Source: JAADHX01 sp964569385
GTDB taxonomy: Bacteria; Actinomycetota; Acidimicrobiia; Acidimicrobiales; Poriferisodalaceae
Length of the DNA stretch: 64,000 nt
Assembly (NCBI GenBank): GCA_964569385.1
Contig: CAZMUM010000029.1
Coordinates: 4,992 to 68,991 of the forward strand
Direction: 5' to 3'
Shown here: positions 24,821-32,960 of the stretch, one piece after another
Numbering within the stretch: position 1 is the stretch's first letter
Layout of the letters: each line of letters begins with the position of its first letter
Translations under genes and position numbers: made by a program
The notes under the pieces: model-generated
What the model saw: only the letters and a program-made list of their open reading frames with translations
Told to the model about the DNA's origin: nothing
The model's database searches: none

Positions 24821-26119
24821 TCGGATTGTTTGGCCAACTCGCTCGGCCCGCTCGTGCGATGTGGTCCAAACTTGTGCCGCCAGTCCGTAGGCCGTGCTGT
24901 TGGCAAGCTCAACTGCTTCGGCCTCGGAACCAAAGGTCTGAAACGTGAGCACTGGACCGAAAATCTCGCGCTGTACAACCTCGCTGTTGTTCGACGCCGG
25001 TTCGATGAGTGTCGGCTCGTAGTGGAGGCTTCCCTCGACGGGGTTACCACCCCTGACGATCGTGTCGTCGTTGGCGCGGGCCCGTTCGACGAAACTATGC
25101 ACGCGGTCGCGCTGAATCGGGTGAGCCATCGGTGCAATGTCGGTGGTCGCCTCGCGGGAATCGCCGAGCACTAGCTGGTCGGTGTGGTGATGGAAGCGCT
25201 CGAGGAACGGTTCGCGGACGGATTCGTCGACCAGAAGCCGGGTTCCGGCCAAACAGACCTGCCCGGAATCGTCGAACTGCCAAGCGGCCCGATGGGCGGC
25301 CGCGTCGAGGTCGGCGTCGGCAAAGACCAGCAGCGGGCCTTTGCCCCCAAGCTCGGCCGTAAAGGGAACCAGGTTTTCGGCCGCAGACTTGCCGATGTGG
25401 CGCGCCGTTTCGGGTGATCCGGTAAAGGTTATGCGTCTGGCTCGTTCGTCGGCCACCAGCGCCGCGCCAACTTCAGAACCAATGCCCTGCACCATGTTGT
25501 ATGCGCCAGCGGGGAACCCTGCTTCGATGGTCAGCTCGGCCAGCAAAGCGGCCGACAACGGCGACCACTCAGCGGGTTTGTGGATGACGCTGTTGCCAGA
25601 CGCAAGGGCAGGAGCCAGCTTCCATGTGCTCAACATGAACGGCGCGTTCCACGGCGTGATGACAACAGCAGGGCCGGCCGGCATCCGTTGCACCGTGTTG
25701 GACATGTTTTTGGCGGGCCAAGTGCGATCTGCATGTTGCACAATCAAGTCGGCGTACAACCTGAAGTTCAGGGCACCCCTGGCTACCAGGCGCTCCTTCA
25801 TGGACTCATACAGGAACCCCATGTCGAGGCATTCGACCATAGCGATTTCGTGATTGTTGGCCTCGATCAGGTCGGCCAGGCGATTTAGCACCGCGGCTCG
25901 CTCAGCCACGCTGAACTGGCTCCACTCGTCGAACCCATCGACGGCTGCGGCCATCGCAGCCGTTGCCGTCTCGTCATCGCCACGGGCCACATCGGCCAAG
26001 TGCATGCCATCCCAGTCGAGTGGCGATCGGGTCTCGAAGGTTTGGGGCGAGGTGATCCATTCGCCACCTATGAGATGACCAGTGGGTACCGCGATGCCGG
26101 CAACGTTGGCGTGGGTCAT
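24662..26119 (-). CDS. NAD(P)-dependent aldehyde dehydrogenase
   Basis: 485 residues, full length for the family. The catalytic cysteine is C289 in DSGQVCLAGTR and the general-base glutamate is E256 in TAELGGKGP. ITPWNAPFMLSTWK and FTGSPETARHIG belong to the NAD-binding fold. It oxidises an aldehyde to a carboxylic acid in the cytoplasm. Nine bases separate its start from the FAH-family gene upstream, so they form one unit, divergent from the P450/extradiol-dioxygenase genes. That context suggests a semialdehyde produced by ring cleavage (as with HpaE) as substrate, but GABA-type semialdehydes are also possible given the amidohydrolase nearby. Its 3' end is duplicated at 23604-23827. Confidence 0.9.
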   Translation of the reverse strand: MTHANVAGIAVPTGHLIGGEWITSPQTFETRSPLDWDGMHLADVARGDDETATAAMAAAVDGFDEWSQFSVAERAAVLNRLADLIEANNHEIAMVECLDMGFLYESMKERLVARGALNFRLYADLIVQHADRTWPAKNMSNTVQRMPAGPAVVITPWNAPFMLSTWKLAPALASGNSVIHKPAEWSPLSAALLAELTIEAGFPAGAYNMVQGIGSEVGAALVADERARRITFTGSPETARHIGKSAAENLVPFTAELGGKGPLLVFADADLDAAAHRAAWQFDDSGQVCLAGTRLLVDESVREPFLERFHHHTDQLVLGDSREATTDIAPMAHPIQRDRVHSFVERARANDDTIVRGGNPVEGSLHYEPTLIEPASNNSEVVQREIFGPVLTFQTFGSEAEAVELANSTAYGLAAQVWTTSHERAERVGQTIRAGLVWVNTFLVRDLTAPFGGCGLSGIGREGGDYALDFHSDLKTLMILDNSTA

Positions 26120-26128
26120 CGTCGCCAG

Positions 26129-27013
26129 CTACTTGTCATCGAGGGTGGATTGGTAGTGGGCTGCGCCTTGGCCTCTGGCAGCGCGCTGGCCGCGGAACTC
26201 CCAATCGCCACCCTGAGCAGTCGACATGACCTCTTCGGACCGGCTCGGTTGAGCACCGACGTCTGACCGGATTGCCGTGGGACCGCTGACAATGGTGTTG
26301 GTCAGCGCTCCTAGGCCCTCAACCTCGACGGTGACCACGTCGCCCGGGTAGACAGTTCGAGAGTTGGCTGGAGTTCCAGAAAGCAGAATGTCGCCAGGCA
26401 CGAGCGTGATAGTTCGAGCGATGTCGGCCACGATGTAGTGCATATCCCACTCCATCTCGTTGGTGTTCGAGTCTTGTTTGACCTCGCCGTTGACGATGGT
26501 GCGGATGGCCTTGTTGTGGAAGTCCCAACCGGTCACTAACCCCGGCCCAACTGGACACAACGTGTCGCTGCCCTTAACCCGAAGCATCGACCCGGCGTCG
26601 GTGTCGCGGAAATCGTGTAGGCCGTAGTCGTTGGCCACCGAGTAGCCGGCGATGTAGTCGCCGACATCGTCGGGGGCAACGTTGCGGCACGTCTCGCCGA
26701 TAACAATGGCGATCTCGCCCTCGTAGTTAAGCCACTCGCACCCTTGCGGGCGTACAACGTCGCTCTGGTGCCCGGTAAGCGACGTGATTGGTTTGTGGAA
26801 GTACGTCGGCGCGGCTGGCAATGTAGTCATGAACTCATCGACGCGACTGCGGTAGTTCAAGTGAATGCAGATGATCTTCGTCGGTTCGACCGGTGCGAGG
26901 TGTACGGCCTCGTCGACGTTCACCGAACGCCCGTCGCCAGCGACGAGTTGGTCGCCGTTGCGCTCGGTAAGTGTTGGGTAGCCGTCAAGTAGGACACGTC
27001 GATACTCAGTCAT
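26129..27013 (-). CDS. Fumarylacetoacetate-hydrolase-family protein
   Basis: 294 residues from the ATG at 27013. The FAH domain is clear: YFHKPITSLTGH (about residue 71), NYEGEIAIVIGE with metal-binding acidic residues (about residue 97), and DILLSGTPANSRTVYPGD near residue 210. Such enzymes hydrolyse or decarboxylate acylpyruvates and ring-cleavage products (HpaG-like). It is the first gene of the leftward unit with the aldehyde dehydrogenase. The last ~40 residues after the FAH domain look unstructured. The start codon lies inside a 16-bp perfect palindrome (27005-27020). An upstream in-frame start adds 7 residues and is less likely. Confidence 0.88.
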   Translation of the reverse strand: MTEYRRVLLDGYPTLTERNGDQLVAGDGRSVNVDEAVHLAPVEPTKIICIHLNYRSRVDEFMTTLPAAPTYFHKPITSLTGHQSDVVRPQGCEWLNYEGEIAIVIGETCRNVAPDDVGDYIAGYSVANDYGLHDFRDTDAGSMLRVKGSDTLCPVGPGLVTGWDFHNKAIRTIVNGEVKQDSNTNEMEWDMHYIVADIARTITLVPGDILLSGTPANSRTVYPGDVVTVEVEGLGALTNTIVSGPTAIRSDVGAQPSRSEEVMSTAQGGDWEFRGQRAARGQGAAHYQSTLDDK

Positions 27014-27020
27014 GACTGAG
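27005..27020. promoter_or_regulatory. 16-bp perfect palindrome over the FAH gene start
   Basis: CTCAGTCATGACTGAG is a perfect palindrome that contains the start codon of the FAH-family gene. It could be an operator for a dimeric repressor. It is 22 bp from a second perfect palindrome at 27043-27056 in the same short divergent promoter region. Confidence 0.45.
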
Positions 27021-27042
27021 AATCTAGCGCACAACGAAGATA

Positions 27043-27056
27043 GTTCGGGCCCGAAC
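27043..27056. promoter_or_regulatory. 14-bp perfect palindrome in the divergent promoter
   Basis: GTTCGGGCCCGAAC lies in the 59-bp gap between the divergent FAH-family and acetoacetate-decarboxylase-like genes. A perfect 14-mer in the only shared promoter region is a good operator candidate for coordinated control of both units. The regulator is not adjacent; the nearest one in the window is a MarR gene at 35.6 kb. Confidence 0.5.
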
Positions 27057-27072
27057 GACTAGTCTCAAGAAG

Positions 27073-27963
27073 ATGCAGGACTCCGCTTCGATTGCTCCGC
27101 CCGCCTCTGGCTCCGCATTACAGGGCTTCATGTATCCACGAACGGCTACGGGCATCGCCGGAATACTCCCGGGGCCGCCATGGCACTATTCGGGCGAAAT
27201 GTTGACCATCGAGTGGCGAACCGACCCCGCCATGGTGGCCGAGCTACTTCCAGCTCCACTCACCTTGGTTGACGATGACCCCGGTGCCGTAGCCCTGATC
27301 TGGGCTGACTGGCAGAGCTGTAGCGACGACTTCGACGAACTTCTCGACCCGGCCCGCAGCCAGTACAAAGAGGTGTTCCTCGTAATCCGCTGCCAATACG
27401 AGGGCCAAACCTTCAGCAGGGCGGCCTATATCTGGGTCGACAAGGACTTCGCCATGGCCCGCGGTCGGGTTCAGGGTTACCCAAAAAAGATGAGCGAGAT
27501 CTGGATGACGAGACCCATCACGGTGGGCAAAGCCGGGCCAAGACTCGAGCCTGGTGGGCGATTCGGCGCCACGGTGAGCACCTGGGGCCGGCGTATTGCT
27601 GATGCCCGATTCACGATCACCGGAACTGCTGATACGGCGGGGTTTGTGAACGGACATCCGATGTTGCACACCCGGCAGATGCCGGCTATCGAGATGGACG
27701 GCCGCGACTCTCTAGATGAGCTAGTGACCATGGGCGGCTTCGACGTCGAAGTCGGTCCGGTCTATTGCGGCGACGCCGAGATCAACATCTTCGACAACCC
27801 CACCGAAGAACTTGCCCGCCTCGAGCCGATCGAGGTTATTGGCGGCTATTACCGCCAGGTCGGAAACTCGATGGCGGGTGGCCGTACCGTCTGGGCGGCG
27901 GCGAACCCAATGGCTGAATCTCCGACCCAGCACCGCAACCCAACGGCAGGTGAACAGCGATGA
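27073..27963 (+). CDS. Acetoacetate-decarboxylase-family protein
   Basis: 296 residues with the acetoacetate decarboxylase fold. The Schiff-base lysine pair is K138-K139 in QGYPKKMSEIW, and GGYYRQVGNSMAGGRTV near the C-terminus is typical of the large actinobacterial branch. True ADC enzymes decarboxylate beta-keto acids, while branch members catalyse aldolase or hydratase-like steps, so the reaction is open. It starts the rightward operon: its stop overlaps the P450 ATG (ATGA), placing it in the same pathway as the P450 and extradiol dioxygenase. ATG 27073. Confidence 0.85.
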   Translation: MQDSASIAPPASGSALQGFMYPRTATGIAGILPGPPWHYSGEMLTIEWRTDPAMVAELLPAPLTLVDDDPGAVALIWADWQSCSDDFDELLDPARSQYKEVFLVIRCQYEGQTFSRAAYIWVDKDFAMARGRVQGYPKKMSEIWMTRPITVGKAGPRLEPGGRFGATVSTWGRRIADARFTITGTADTAGFVNGHPMLHTRQMPAIEMDGRDSLDELVTMGGFDVEVGPVYCGDAEINIFDNPTEELARLEPIEVIGGYYRQVGNSMAGGRTVWAAANPMAESPTQHRNPTAGEQR

Positions 27964-29243
27964 CCACCCATGCAGCCTCGACCTACGTCGACAACTACCT
28001 ACCCGACCACGGGTCGGACAGTGTCGACATTTCGAGCCACGACGCCTTCACCAGCGGTGTCCCGCACGCCACATTCGACCGCTTGCGAGCCCAAGACCCC
28101 GTGTACTGGACTGAGGAGGCCGACGGGTCAGGCTTCTGGTCGGTGCTGCGCTACGACGATGCCCTAAAGGTCAGCAATGACGTAGAGACGTTTACGTCTT
28201 CGCTCGGTATTCGGCTCGAAGAAATGGACGATGAGCAACTCGAAGCCAGGCGCACGCTGATGGAGATGGATCCTCCCGATCACACCAGGCTGCGCCGTCT
28301 CGTCAACCGGGGCTTCACCCGTCGCTCGGTCGAGCGATTCGAAGACACCATTCGCGAGCTCGCGGCCGAGGTGATCGACACCGCTCTTCAAAACGATGAG
28401 TTCGACTTCGTGGCCGATATTGCCCAGCAGCTGCCGATGCGAATGCTCGGACGCCTGCTTGGCACCGACGACGAAGTTGGCCACCAACTCGTCGAGTGGG
28501 GCGACGCACTGTTGGGCAATACCGACCCTGACTTCACCGACTTCCCGGTCGACCTAACCGACACCGAGCAGTTTCGGATGGTTCCGTTCAGGAGCCCAGC
28601 CGCCATCGAGATCTTCGAGTTTGCCCAAGAACAGGCTGCCGATCGGCGCCAATGTCCTGGCGACGACATCATCACCAAACTCCTTGAGCCCACTCTCGAT
28701 GGTGAACCGTTGACCGACCTCGAGTTCAACAACTTCTTCACCGTGCTCGTTGCCGCGGGCAACGACACCACCCGCTACACAATGACCCACGGCCTCTGGT
28801 CGATGCTCAATCACCCGTCGCTCTGGTACGGCTGGAAGGCCGACCCGGAGCTAACCAACACCGCTGTCGAGGAGATTCTTCGCACCAGCTCGGTCACGAT
28901 GCATTTCCGACGCACCGCGACTCGCGATGTCGAGATGAGAGGCAAACAAATCAAGGCCGGCGACAAAGTTGTTATGTGGTTCAACTCGGCTAACCACGAC
29001 CCACTCGGGTTCGACGATCCTTGGCGATTCGATCTGGCCCGTCAAAGTAACGATCACATGGCATTTGGGCGCAGAGGCCCGCACTTCTGCCTCGGTGCCT
29101 GGCTGGCTCGAATGGAGATCAGGCTTGTGTTTCAGGAGTTGATGAAACGAGTCGACCGCTTCGAACCCAACGGCCCGATCGAACATCTGCGATCGAATTT
29201 CATCGCCGGCATCAAACACCTACCGGTGAAGGTGATCGCGTAA
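27960..29243 (+). CDS. Cytochrome P450
   Basis: 427 residues, soluble bacterial P450. The heme-binding cysteine is C377 in FGRRGPHFCLGAWLAR. The oxygen-activating I-helix is VAAGNDTTRY and the ExxR motif is EEILR. The N-terminal part (TFDRLRAQDPVYWTEE) is standard for the CYP125/CYP142/CYP107-like actinobacterial enzymes. It should hydroxylate a pathway substrate using a ferredoxin and reductase encoded elsewhere. It overlaps the upstream ADC-like gene by 4 nt, and its TAA overlaps the ATG of the extradiol dioxygenase by 1 nt (TAATG). Tight coupling with a ring-cleaving enzyme suggests that it prepares a hydroxylated aromatic compound; this is inference. Confidence 0.92.
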   Translation: MTTHAASTYVDNYLPDHGSDSVDISSHDAFTSGVPHATFDRLRAQDPVYWTEEADGSGFWSVLRYDDALKVSNDVETFTSSLGIRLEEMDDEQLEARRTLMEMDPPDHTRLRRLVNRGFTRRSVERFEDTIRELAAEVIDTALQNDEFDFVADIAQQLPMRMLGRLLGTDDEVGHQLVEWGDALLGNTDPDFTDFPVDLTDTEQFRMVPFRSPAAIEIFEFAQEQAADRRQCPGDDIITKLLEPTLDGEPLTDLEFNNFFTVLVAAGNDTTRYTMTHGLWSMLNHPSLWYGWKADPELTNTAVEEILRTSSVTMHFRRTATRDVEMRGKQIKAGDKVVMWFNSANHDPLGFDDPWRFDLARQSNDHMAFGRRGPHFCLGAWLARMEIRLVFQELMKRVDRFEPNGPIEHLRSNFIAGIKHLPVKVIA

Positions 29244-30103
29244 TGGGAGAGATTGTCGGCGCCGCGTTGGTGTCTCATGTGCCGCCCCTGGTGTTACCAG
29301 AAGAGCTTCGGCGCGAGATGAACGAGGGCAACGACACGTCGCTTGTGGCTGGGCTTCATCAGCTGGCCGCCGAGAAAATGAATACAGTGAACGCCGACAC
29401 TGTGGTGGTGCTCGACACTCACTGGTACACCACGATCGAGTTCGTTGTTACATCCCACTCGACACGGTCGGGTTTCTACACGTCTGAAGAGCTGCCTAGG
29501 GGAATGGCCCAGATGCCGTACGACATCGTCGGCGACCCCGAGCTGGCCAACGCCTGGGCCGCGGCTGCCGATGGGCGCGACGATACCTGGATCACAGCTA
29601 TCGACGATCCGTACCTGCCCATTCACTACCCCACCGTCAACCTGCTCGGGTTCCTTCAAGGCGACCAACGTTGGCTATCGGCTGGCATGTGTCAGACCGC
29701 CGACGCCCAAGACTTTCTGCTGTTCGGGCAGTTGCTCGCCGAAGCTGTCAAGTCAGTCGATTGTCGGGTCGTGATTTTGGCCAGCGGCGGTCTCAGCCAC
29801 CGTTTCTGGCCGCTACGAGAGTTCAGACAACACGAATCGGCCGATCCCGATAAACACCTCCGGACGCCCGAAGCCGCCGCGGCCGATCGATTTGTGCTCG
29901 ATTGCATGATGAAGGGCGACCATGCGTCGATCCTCGACTTTGTGCCCGAGTTCAGGCAACACGCCCCAGAAGGCCGGTTCGGCCACTACCTAACAATGAT
30001 CGGCGCCCTCGGTGGGGCGGAGTGCACCGCCCGGGGCACCCAGTTCGGTGAGTACGAAGCGGTAGCCGGGACCGGTCAAGCTCACGTATGGTTCGACCTA
30101 TGA
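29243..30103 (+). CDS. LigB-type (class III) extradiol ring-cleavage dioxygenase
   Basis: 286 residues. The non-heme iron ligands of class III extradiol dioxygenases fit H12 (ALVSHVPPL) and H60 (VVVLDTHW); the catalytic His fits H186 in ASGGLSHRFW. The family splits catechol-type rings next to the two hydroxyls; HpaD-like 3,4-dihydroxyphenylacetate dioxygenase is the closest type I recall. It sits between the P450 and the amidohydrolase in one operon, opposite an aldehyde dehydrogenase and FAH-family enzyme, which together would process the ring-opened semialdehyde. The exact catechol is unknown. Confidence 0.85.
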   Translation: MGEIVGAALVSHVPPLVLPEELRREMNEGNDTSLVAGLHQLAAEKMNTVNADTVVVLDTHWYTTIEFVVTSHSTRSGFYTSEELPRGMAQMPYDIVGDPELANAWAAAADGRDDTWITAIDDPYLPIHYPTVNLLGFLQGDQRWLSAGMCQTADAQDFLLFGQLLAEAVKSVDCRVVILASGGLSHRFWPLREFRQHESADPDKHLRTPEAAAADRFVLDCMMKGDHASILDFVPEFRQHAPEGRFGHYLTMIGALGGAECTARGTQFGEYEAVAGTGQAHVWFDL

Positions 30104-30807
30104 CAGTTGCGCCTCTTATAGGCATCGTTGGCCGCCAGAAGTTTGGTCGCGAGATCGAGGGCATCCCCGCCAAGATGGCCGACCACCTTATCGACATGTA
30201 TGTGGCGGGCTACTCAAGCGGTGTTATCGAAGCTGGTGGAATCCCGGTCAACCTGCCGGTCGATTTGCATCCTTCGAAGGTGATCGATCGTCTCGACGGG
30301 GTTGTCCTTACTGGCGGCACCGATGTCGACCCGGCTCGCTACGGCCAGGTAGCCCATGCAGAGTTACTTGGCATCGAAACAGAGCGCGACGAGTTCGAAT
30401 GGGCGATTCTGGCTGGAGCTTTGGAGCGCGAAACCCCAGTGCTCGGAATATGCCGAGGTCTCCAGGTGATCAACGTATTTCAGGGTGGCACGCTCGATCA
30501 GCATGTTCCCGAACACGCGCGCTACGACGTGGCACCGAACACCGAGGTTCATGGCGTCGATTTTGTCAGCGGTTCGGTGCTGCACTCGCTTTACGGCGAC
30601 ACGCACAAGGTGAACAGCCTTCACCATCAGTCGGTAGCCGAGGTCGGCCAAGGTCTGACGGTCACCGGCCGCGACCCTGAAGGCGGAGTCGAAGCTCTCG
30701 AGATGGGCGACAGCGTTCTAGCTGTGCAATGGCATCCTGAAATGATGGATGGCCGCGCCACCGACCCGCTGTTTGGGTGGTTGGTGGACCGCGCCAACCA
30801 GAGATAG
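30100..30807 (+). CDS. Gamma-glutamyl-gamma-aminobutyrate-hydrolase-like class I amidotransferase
   Basis: 235 residues with a class I glutamine amidotransferase fold of the PuuD type: nucleophile C118 in GICRGLQVINV, and H212 and E214 in VQWHPEM. The DGVVLTGGTDVDP motif lies near residue 70. PuuD removes glutamate from gamma-glutamylated amines. Here it overlaps the dioxygenase stop by 4 nt, so it may act on a glutamylated aromatic amine or on a side intermediate. A glutamine-synthetase-like ligase at 34.2 kb could be the matching glutamylating enzyme, but the two are not in one operon. ATG 30100 is chosen over the in-frame codon at 30088 for the ATGA overlap. Confidence 0.85.
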   Translation: MTVAPLIGIVGRQKFGREIEGIPAKMADHLIDMYVAGYSSGVIEAGGIPVNLPVDLHPSKVIDRLDGVVLTGGTDVDPARYGQVAHAELLGIETERDEFEWAILAGALERETPVLGICRGLQVINVFQGGTLDQHVPEHARYDVAPNTEVHGVDFVSGSVLHSLYGDTHKVNSLHHQSVAEVGQGLTVTGRDPEGGVEALEMGDSVLAVQWHPEMMDGRATDPLFGWLVDRANQR

Positions 30808-30911
30808 CGGTTCGGTCACTTTGCTTGTTGTCTCAACGGCATGGTCCGGGGAACCTCAACCCGAGCTCCAGCTTTTTACAAGCTGACTTAATGCCGTATG
30901 TCTGCGTATGA

Positions 30912-31628
30912 CGAACCGTCATACCACCTATCGCCGAGATAGCGCTTCGCACCGAAGCCGTGGCCTCATCTCGTATCGAGAACCTGTCAGCGACGGCCAC
31001 CTCGATTGCACTCGCAGAACACCTACCCAGGACAGCCAGAACCAGGTCAAACGCCGAGGCCATCTCCGCCAACGTCAAAACGTTGAGCGATGCCATGCAA
31101 CGAGACGGCACCGTCACCGGGTCTGAAATCGTCGAGATCCAGCGCATCCTGCTCCAAGAGCACGCACCTAACCTCGTCGGCATCCGAGAACAACAGGTCT
31201 GGATTGGTGGCTCCAACTACTCGCCACACGGCGCAACCCATGTCGCGCCGCACCATGACCGGGTCCCGGCCGCGCTGACCGATTGGACCGAATTCGCCCG
31301 TCGTGAAGACCTCGGCCGGCTTGCTCACATCGCAGTCGCTCATGCTCATTTCGAGAACATTCATCCGTTCGCCGACTGCAACGGTCGCACAGGTCGCGTC
31401 ATCGTTCAGCGCATGCTCCGAACCAGCCAGGAACTCGAGATGTCAGCACCTCGGGCCCGAATCGGGATCGAGCAGCTAGTCGACGCCGGGATCGTGCACA
31501 CAAACTCGACGTCGCGCCGCAACCGGGTCTGGTTGGTCACCGACGCGGTCGAGGCATTCATGACCGCACTCGCCGGCCACGCACCGGCTGACACACAATC
31601 GGCAGACCCGACAGTCACAGGCACCTGA
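30912..31628 (+). pseudogene. Fic-family protein remnant with internal deletions
   Basis: The frame is open from 30912; a GTG at 30960 would give 222 residues. It keeps recognisable Fic blocks: IPPIAEI (N-terminal), EAVASSRIENLSATA, WIGGSNYSPHGATHVAPH, and the active-site loop IHPFADCNGRTGR. It ends with a winged-helix-like piece, RRNRVWLVTDAVEAF. Compared with the usual ~370-400 residues, stretches are missing after the N-terminal block and between the active loop and the winged helix. The conserved Gly of HPFxDGNGR is replaced by Cys. Fic proteins transfer AMP from ATP to target hydroxyls; this copy is probably inactive. It sits at the edge of a poorly coding region. Confidence 0.65.
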
Positions 31629-31995
31629 CGGGCCGAACACTCGGCCGCCTGATCTAATCGAATCGCGACAGATTTCTGGCATCCGGCGCGCTCGTGGCGC
31701 CGAGATCCTGGCACTCCACCCACAATCCCCGAATCTTCGACATCAACCAACGCGGTTCAGAACCGTTCCCTGGGCTTCTCCTCGAATCGTGGACATTTGC
31801 CAACTGTTGGTGCGCCAAGAGTGTCGGCACCCTAATCGACAGCGGCATCGAACAGTATCTAGCCGTCGGTGTCGACAACTCCGGAATGGACCTTTCGCAT
31901 CTATTGCCCGACTCAGCGTTCGGGAGCCACAGAGCGCCGGGCTGTGTTCTGCGGACTTGCCATCCTCCGACTGCCTTAGCCGCAGGTAGCACAGC
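31629..31995. other. Non-coding or decayed stretch
   Basis: Between the Fic remnant and the unknown minus-strand gene. Overlapping open frames exist on both strands, but their translations are Arg/Ser-rich, lack motifs and look like chance. I see no RNA gene or mobile-element end. Confidence 0.45.
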
Positions 31996-32442
31996 TCAAG
32001 GTGACCCGGACTCGGTCTTCGCCGCGAACATTTTGACGAAGTATTCAGCGTCGCCCAGTCCCACGCTCCGCACCAAGTCTGGGTCATAGAACAGAGTCAC
32101 GCCCACACCCGGGAGGAACACGATTGGGTTCTCCCGCTCAAGGCGGAGGCCCGACGCCTCTAGCTCGCCGAACACAACGTCCGGTGACCGGTTTAACACT
32201 TCGATACCGAGAACCGTGGGCCTACCTTCATGCACCTCAACGAAGGAGATCCGGTCGCGTTCGTCGTACGTAACAAAAACCCCGAGGTCTTTGTACACAC
32301 TTTCGACCAGCCCATTGTCACTCGGCTGGAAGACCTGGTCTGGCGGGCCGAGCAACCGCTCGAGCCGCCACCGAGGAACGCCGACATGAAAGTCGCCGAA
32401 CGCGTTCGCCGTGATCTCAACGGGGCCGGTGTAGTCGGTCAC
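31996..32442 (-). CDS. Hypothetical protein, immunity-protein-like
   Basis: 148 residues, one domain, no signal or membrane helix. The pattern RLERLLGPPDQV ... YKDLGVFVTYDERDRISFVEVHEGRPTVLGIEV resembles the small cytosolic proteins found near toxins and in immunity loci: a G-x-P turn, then strands with Y-x-x-L-G-V, then a D-x-x-D turn. I recall this only as a general shape. It has normal codon usage and a regular hydrophobic pattern, so it is likely a real gene in an otherwise decayed stretch. There is no recognisable toxin next to it. Function unknown. Confidence 0.55.
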   Translation of the reverse strand: MTDYTGPVEITANAFGDFHVGVPRWRLERLLGPPDQVFQPSDNGLVESVYKDLGVFVTYDERDRISFVEVHEGRPTVLGIEVLNRSPDVVFGELEASGLRLERENPIVFLPGVGVTLFYDPDLVRSVGLGDAEYFVKMFAAKTESGSP

Positions 32443-32960
32443 CGCGGCAGGTTATCGATCACCTGGAGGATAGCGTCATCGTACTTACCCCGAACCAGGC
32501 TACACACGTCATCGATCCCCTTCTGCACTGCGTCATCAAAGCGACCTTCCGACACATCAGCTAGAACTCGTCAGAGAGGCTCAACGAGCAGGATTGCCGG
32601 TCAAGCTGTACATCATCGTTGTTCCCGAGGACCTTGCTGTGCGCCGGTGCGCGTACGGGTCAGACATAGGGGACACGACGTGCCGGAGGACAAGATCCGT
32701 GGGCGATACCAACGCCCCTGGGCCCACCTCCTCGACGCAATCAGCCTGGCCGATTCGTGTGATGTCCTTGACAAGTCGAGCGCCAAGCATCCCTGCTGCC
32801 GAGTCATCAGATACCGAAACGGTGTGGCACTTGGCGTAGCCGACTGGCCTTCATGGGCTCCATCCGAGCTAGTCAACCGGCAATCAGGCAAAGGATAAAC
32901 CTGGTCAATAGGCCCGCCCTGCGTATCGGACACCCGGCGAGGCTGGAATAACAGGTCGGC
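32443..32960. other. 518-bp stretch without an assignable gene
   Basis: Holds only short frames. The most protein-like is on the minus strand at about 32581-32847 (RPVGYAKCHTVSVSDDSAAG, then LVKDITRIGQADCVEEVGPG), which has a stop upstream and no good start apart from an ATG at 32790. It may be a gene fragment of unknown family. With the Fic remnant and 31629-31995 it forms a 2-kb degenerate zone. Confidence 0.4.

Noticed and set aside
32230..32898. Plus-strand frame of 222 residues
   Set aside because: Antisense to the better-supported gene at 31996-32442 in its first part, and Arg/Ser-rich without motifs in the rest.
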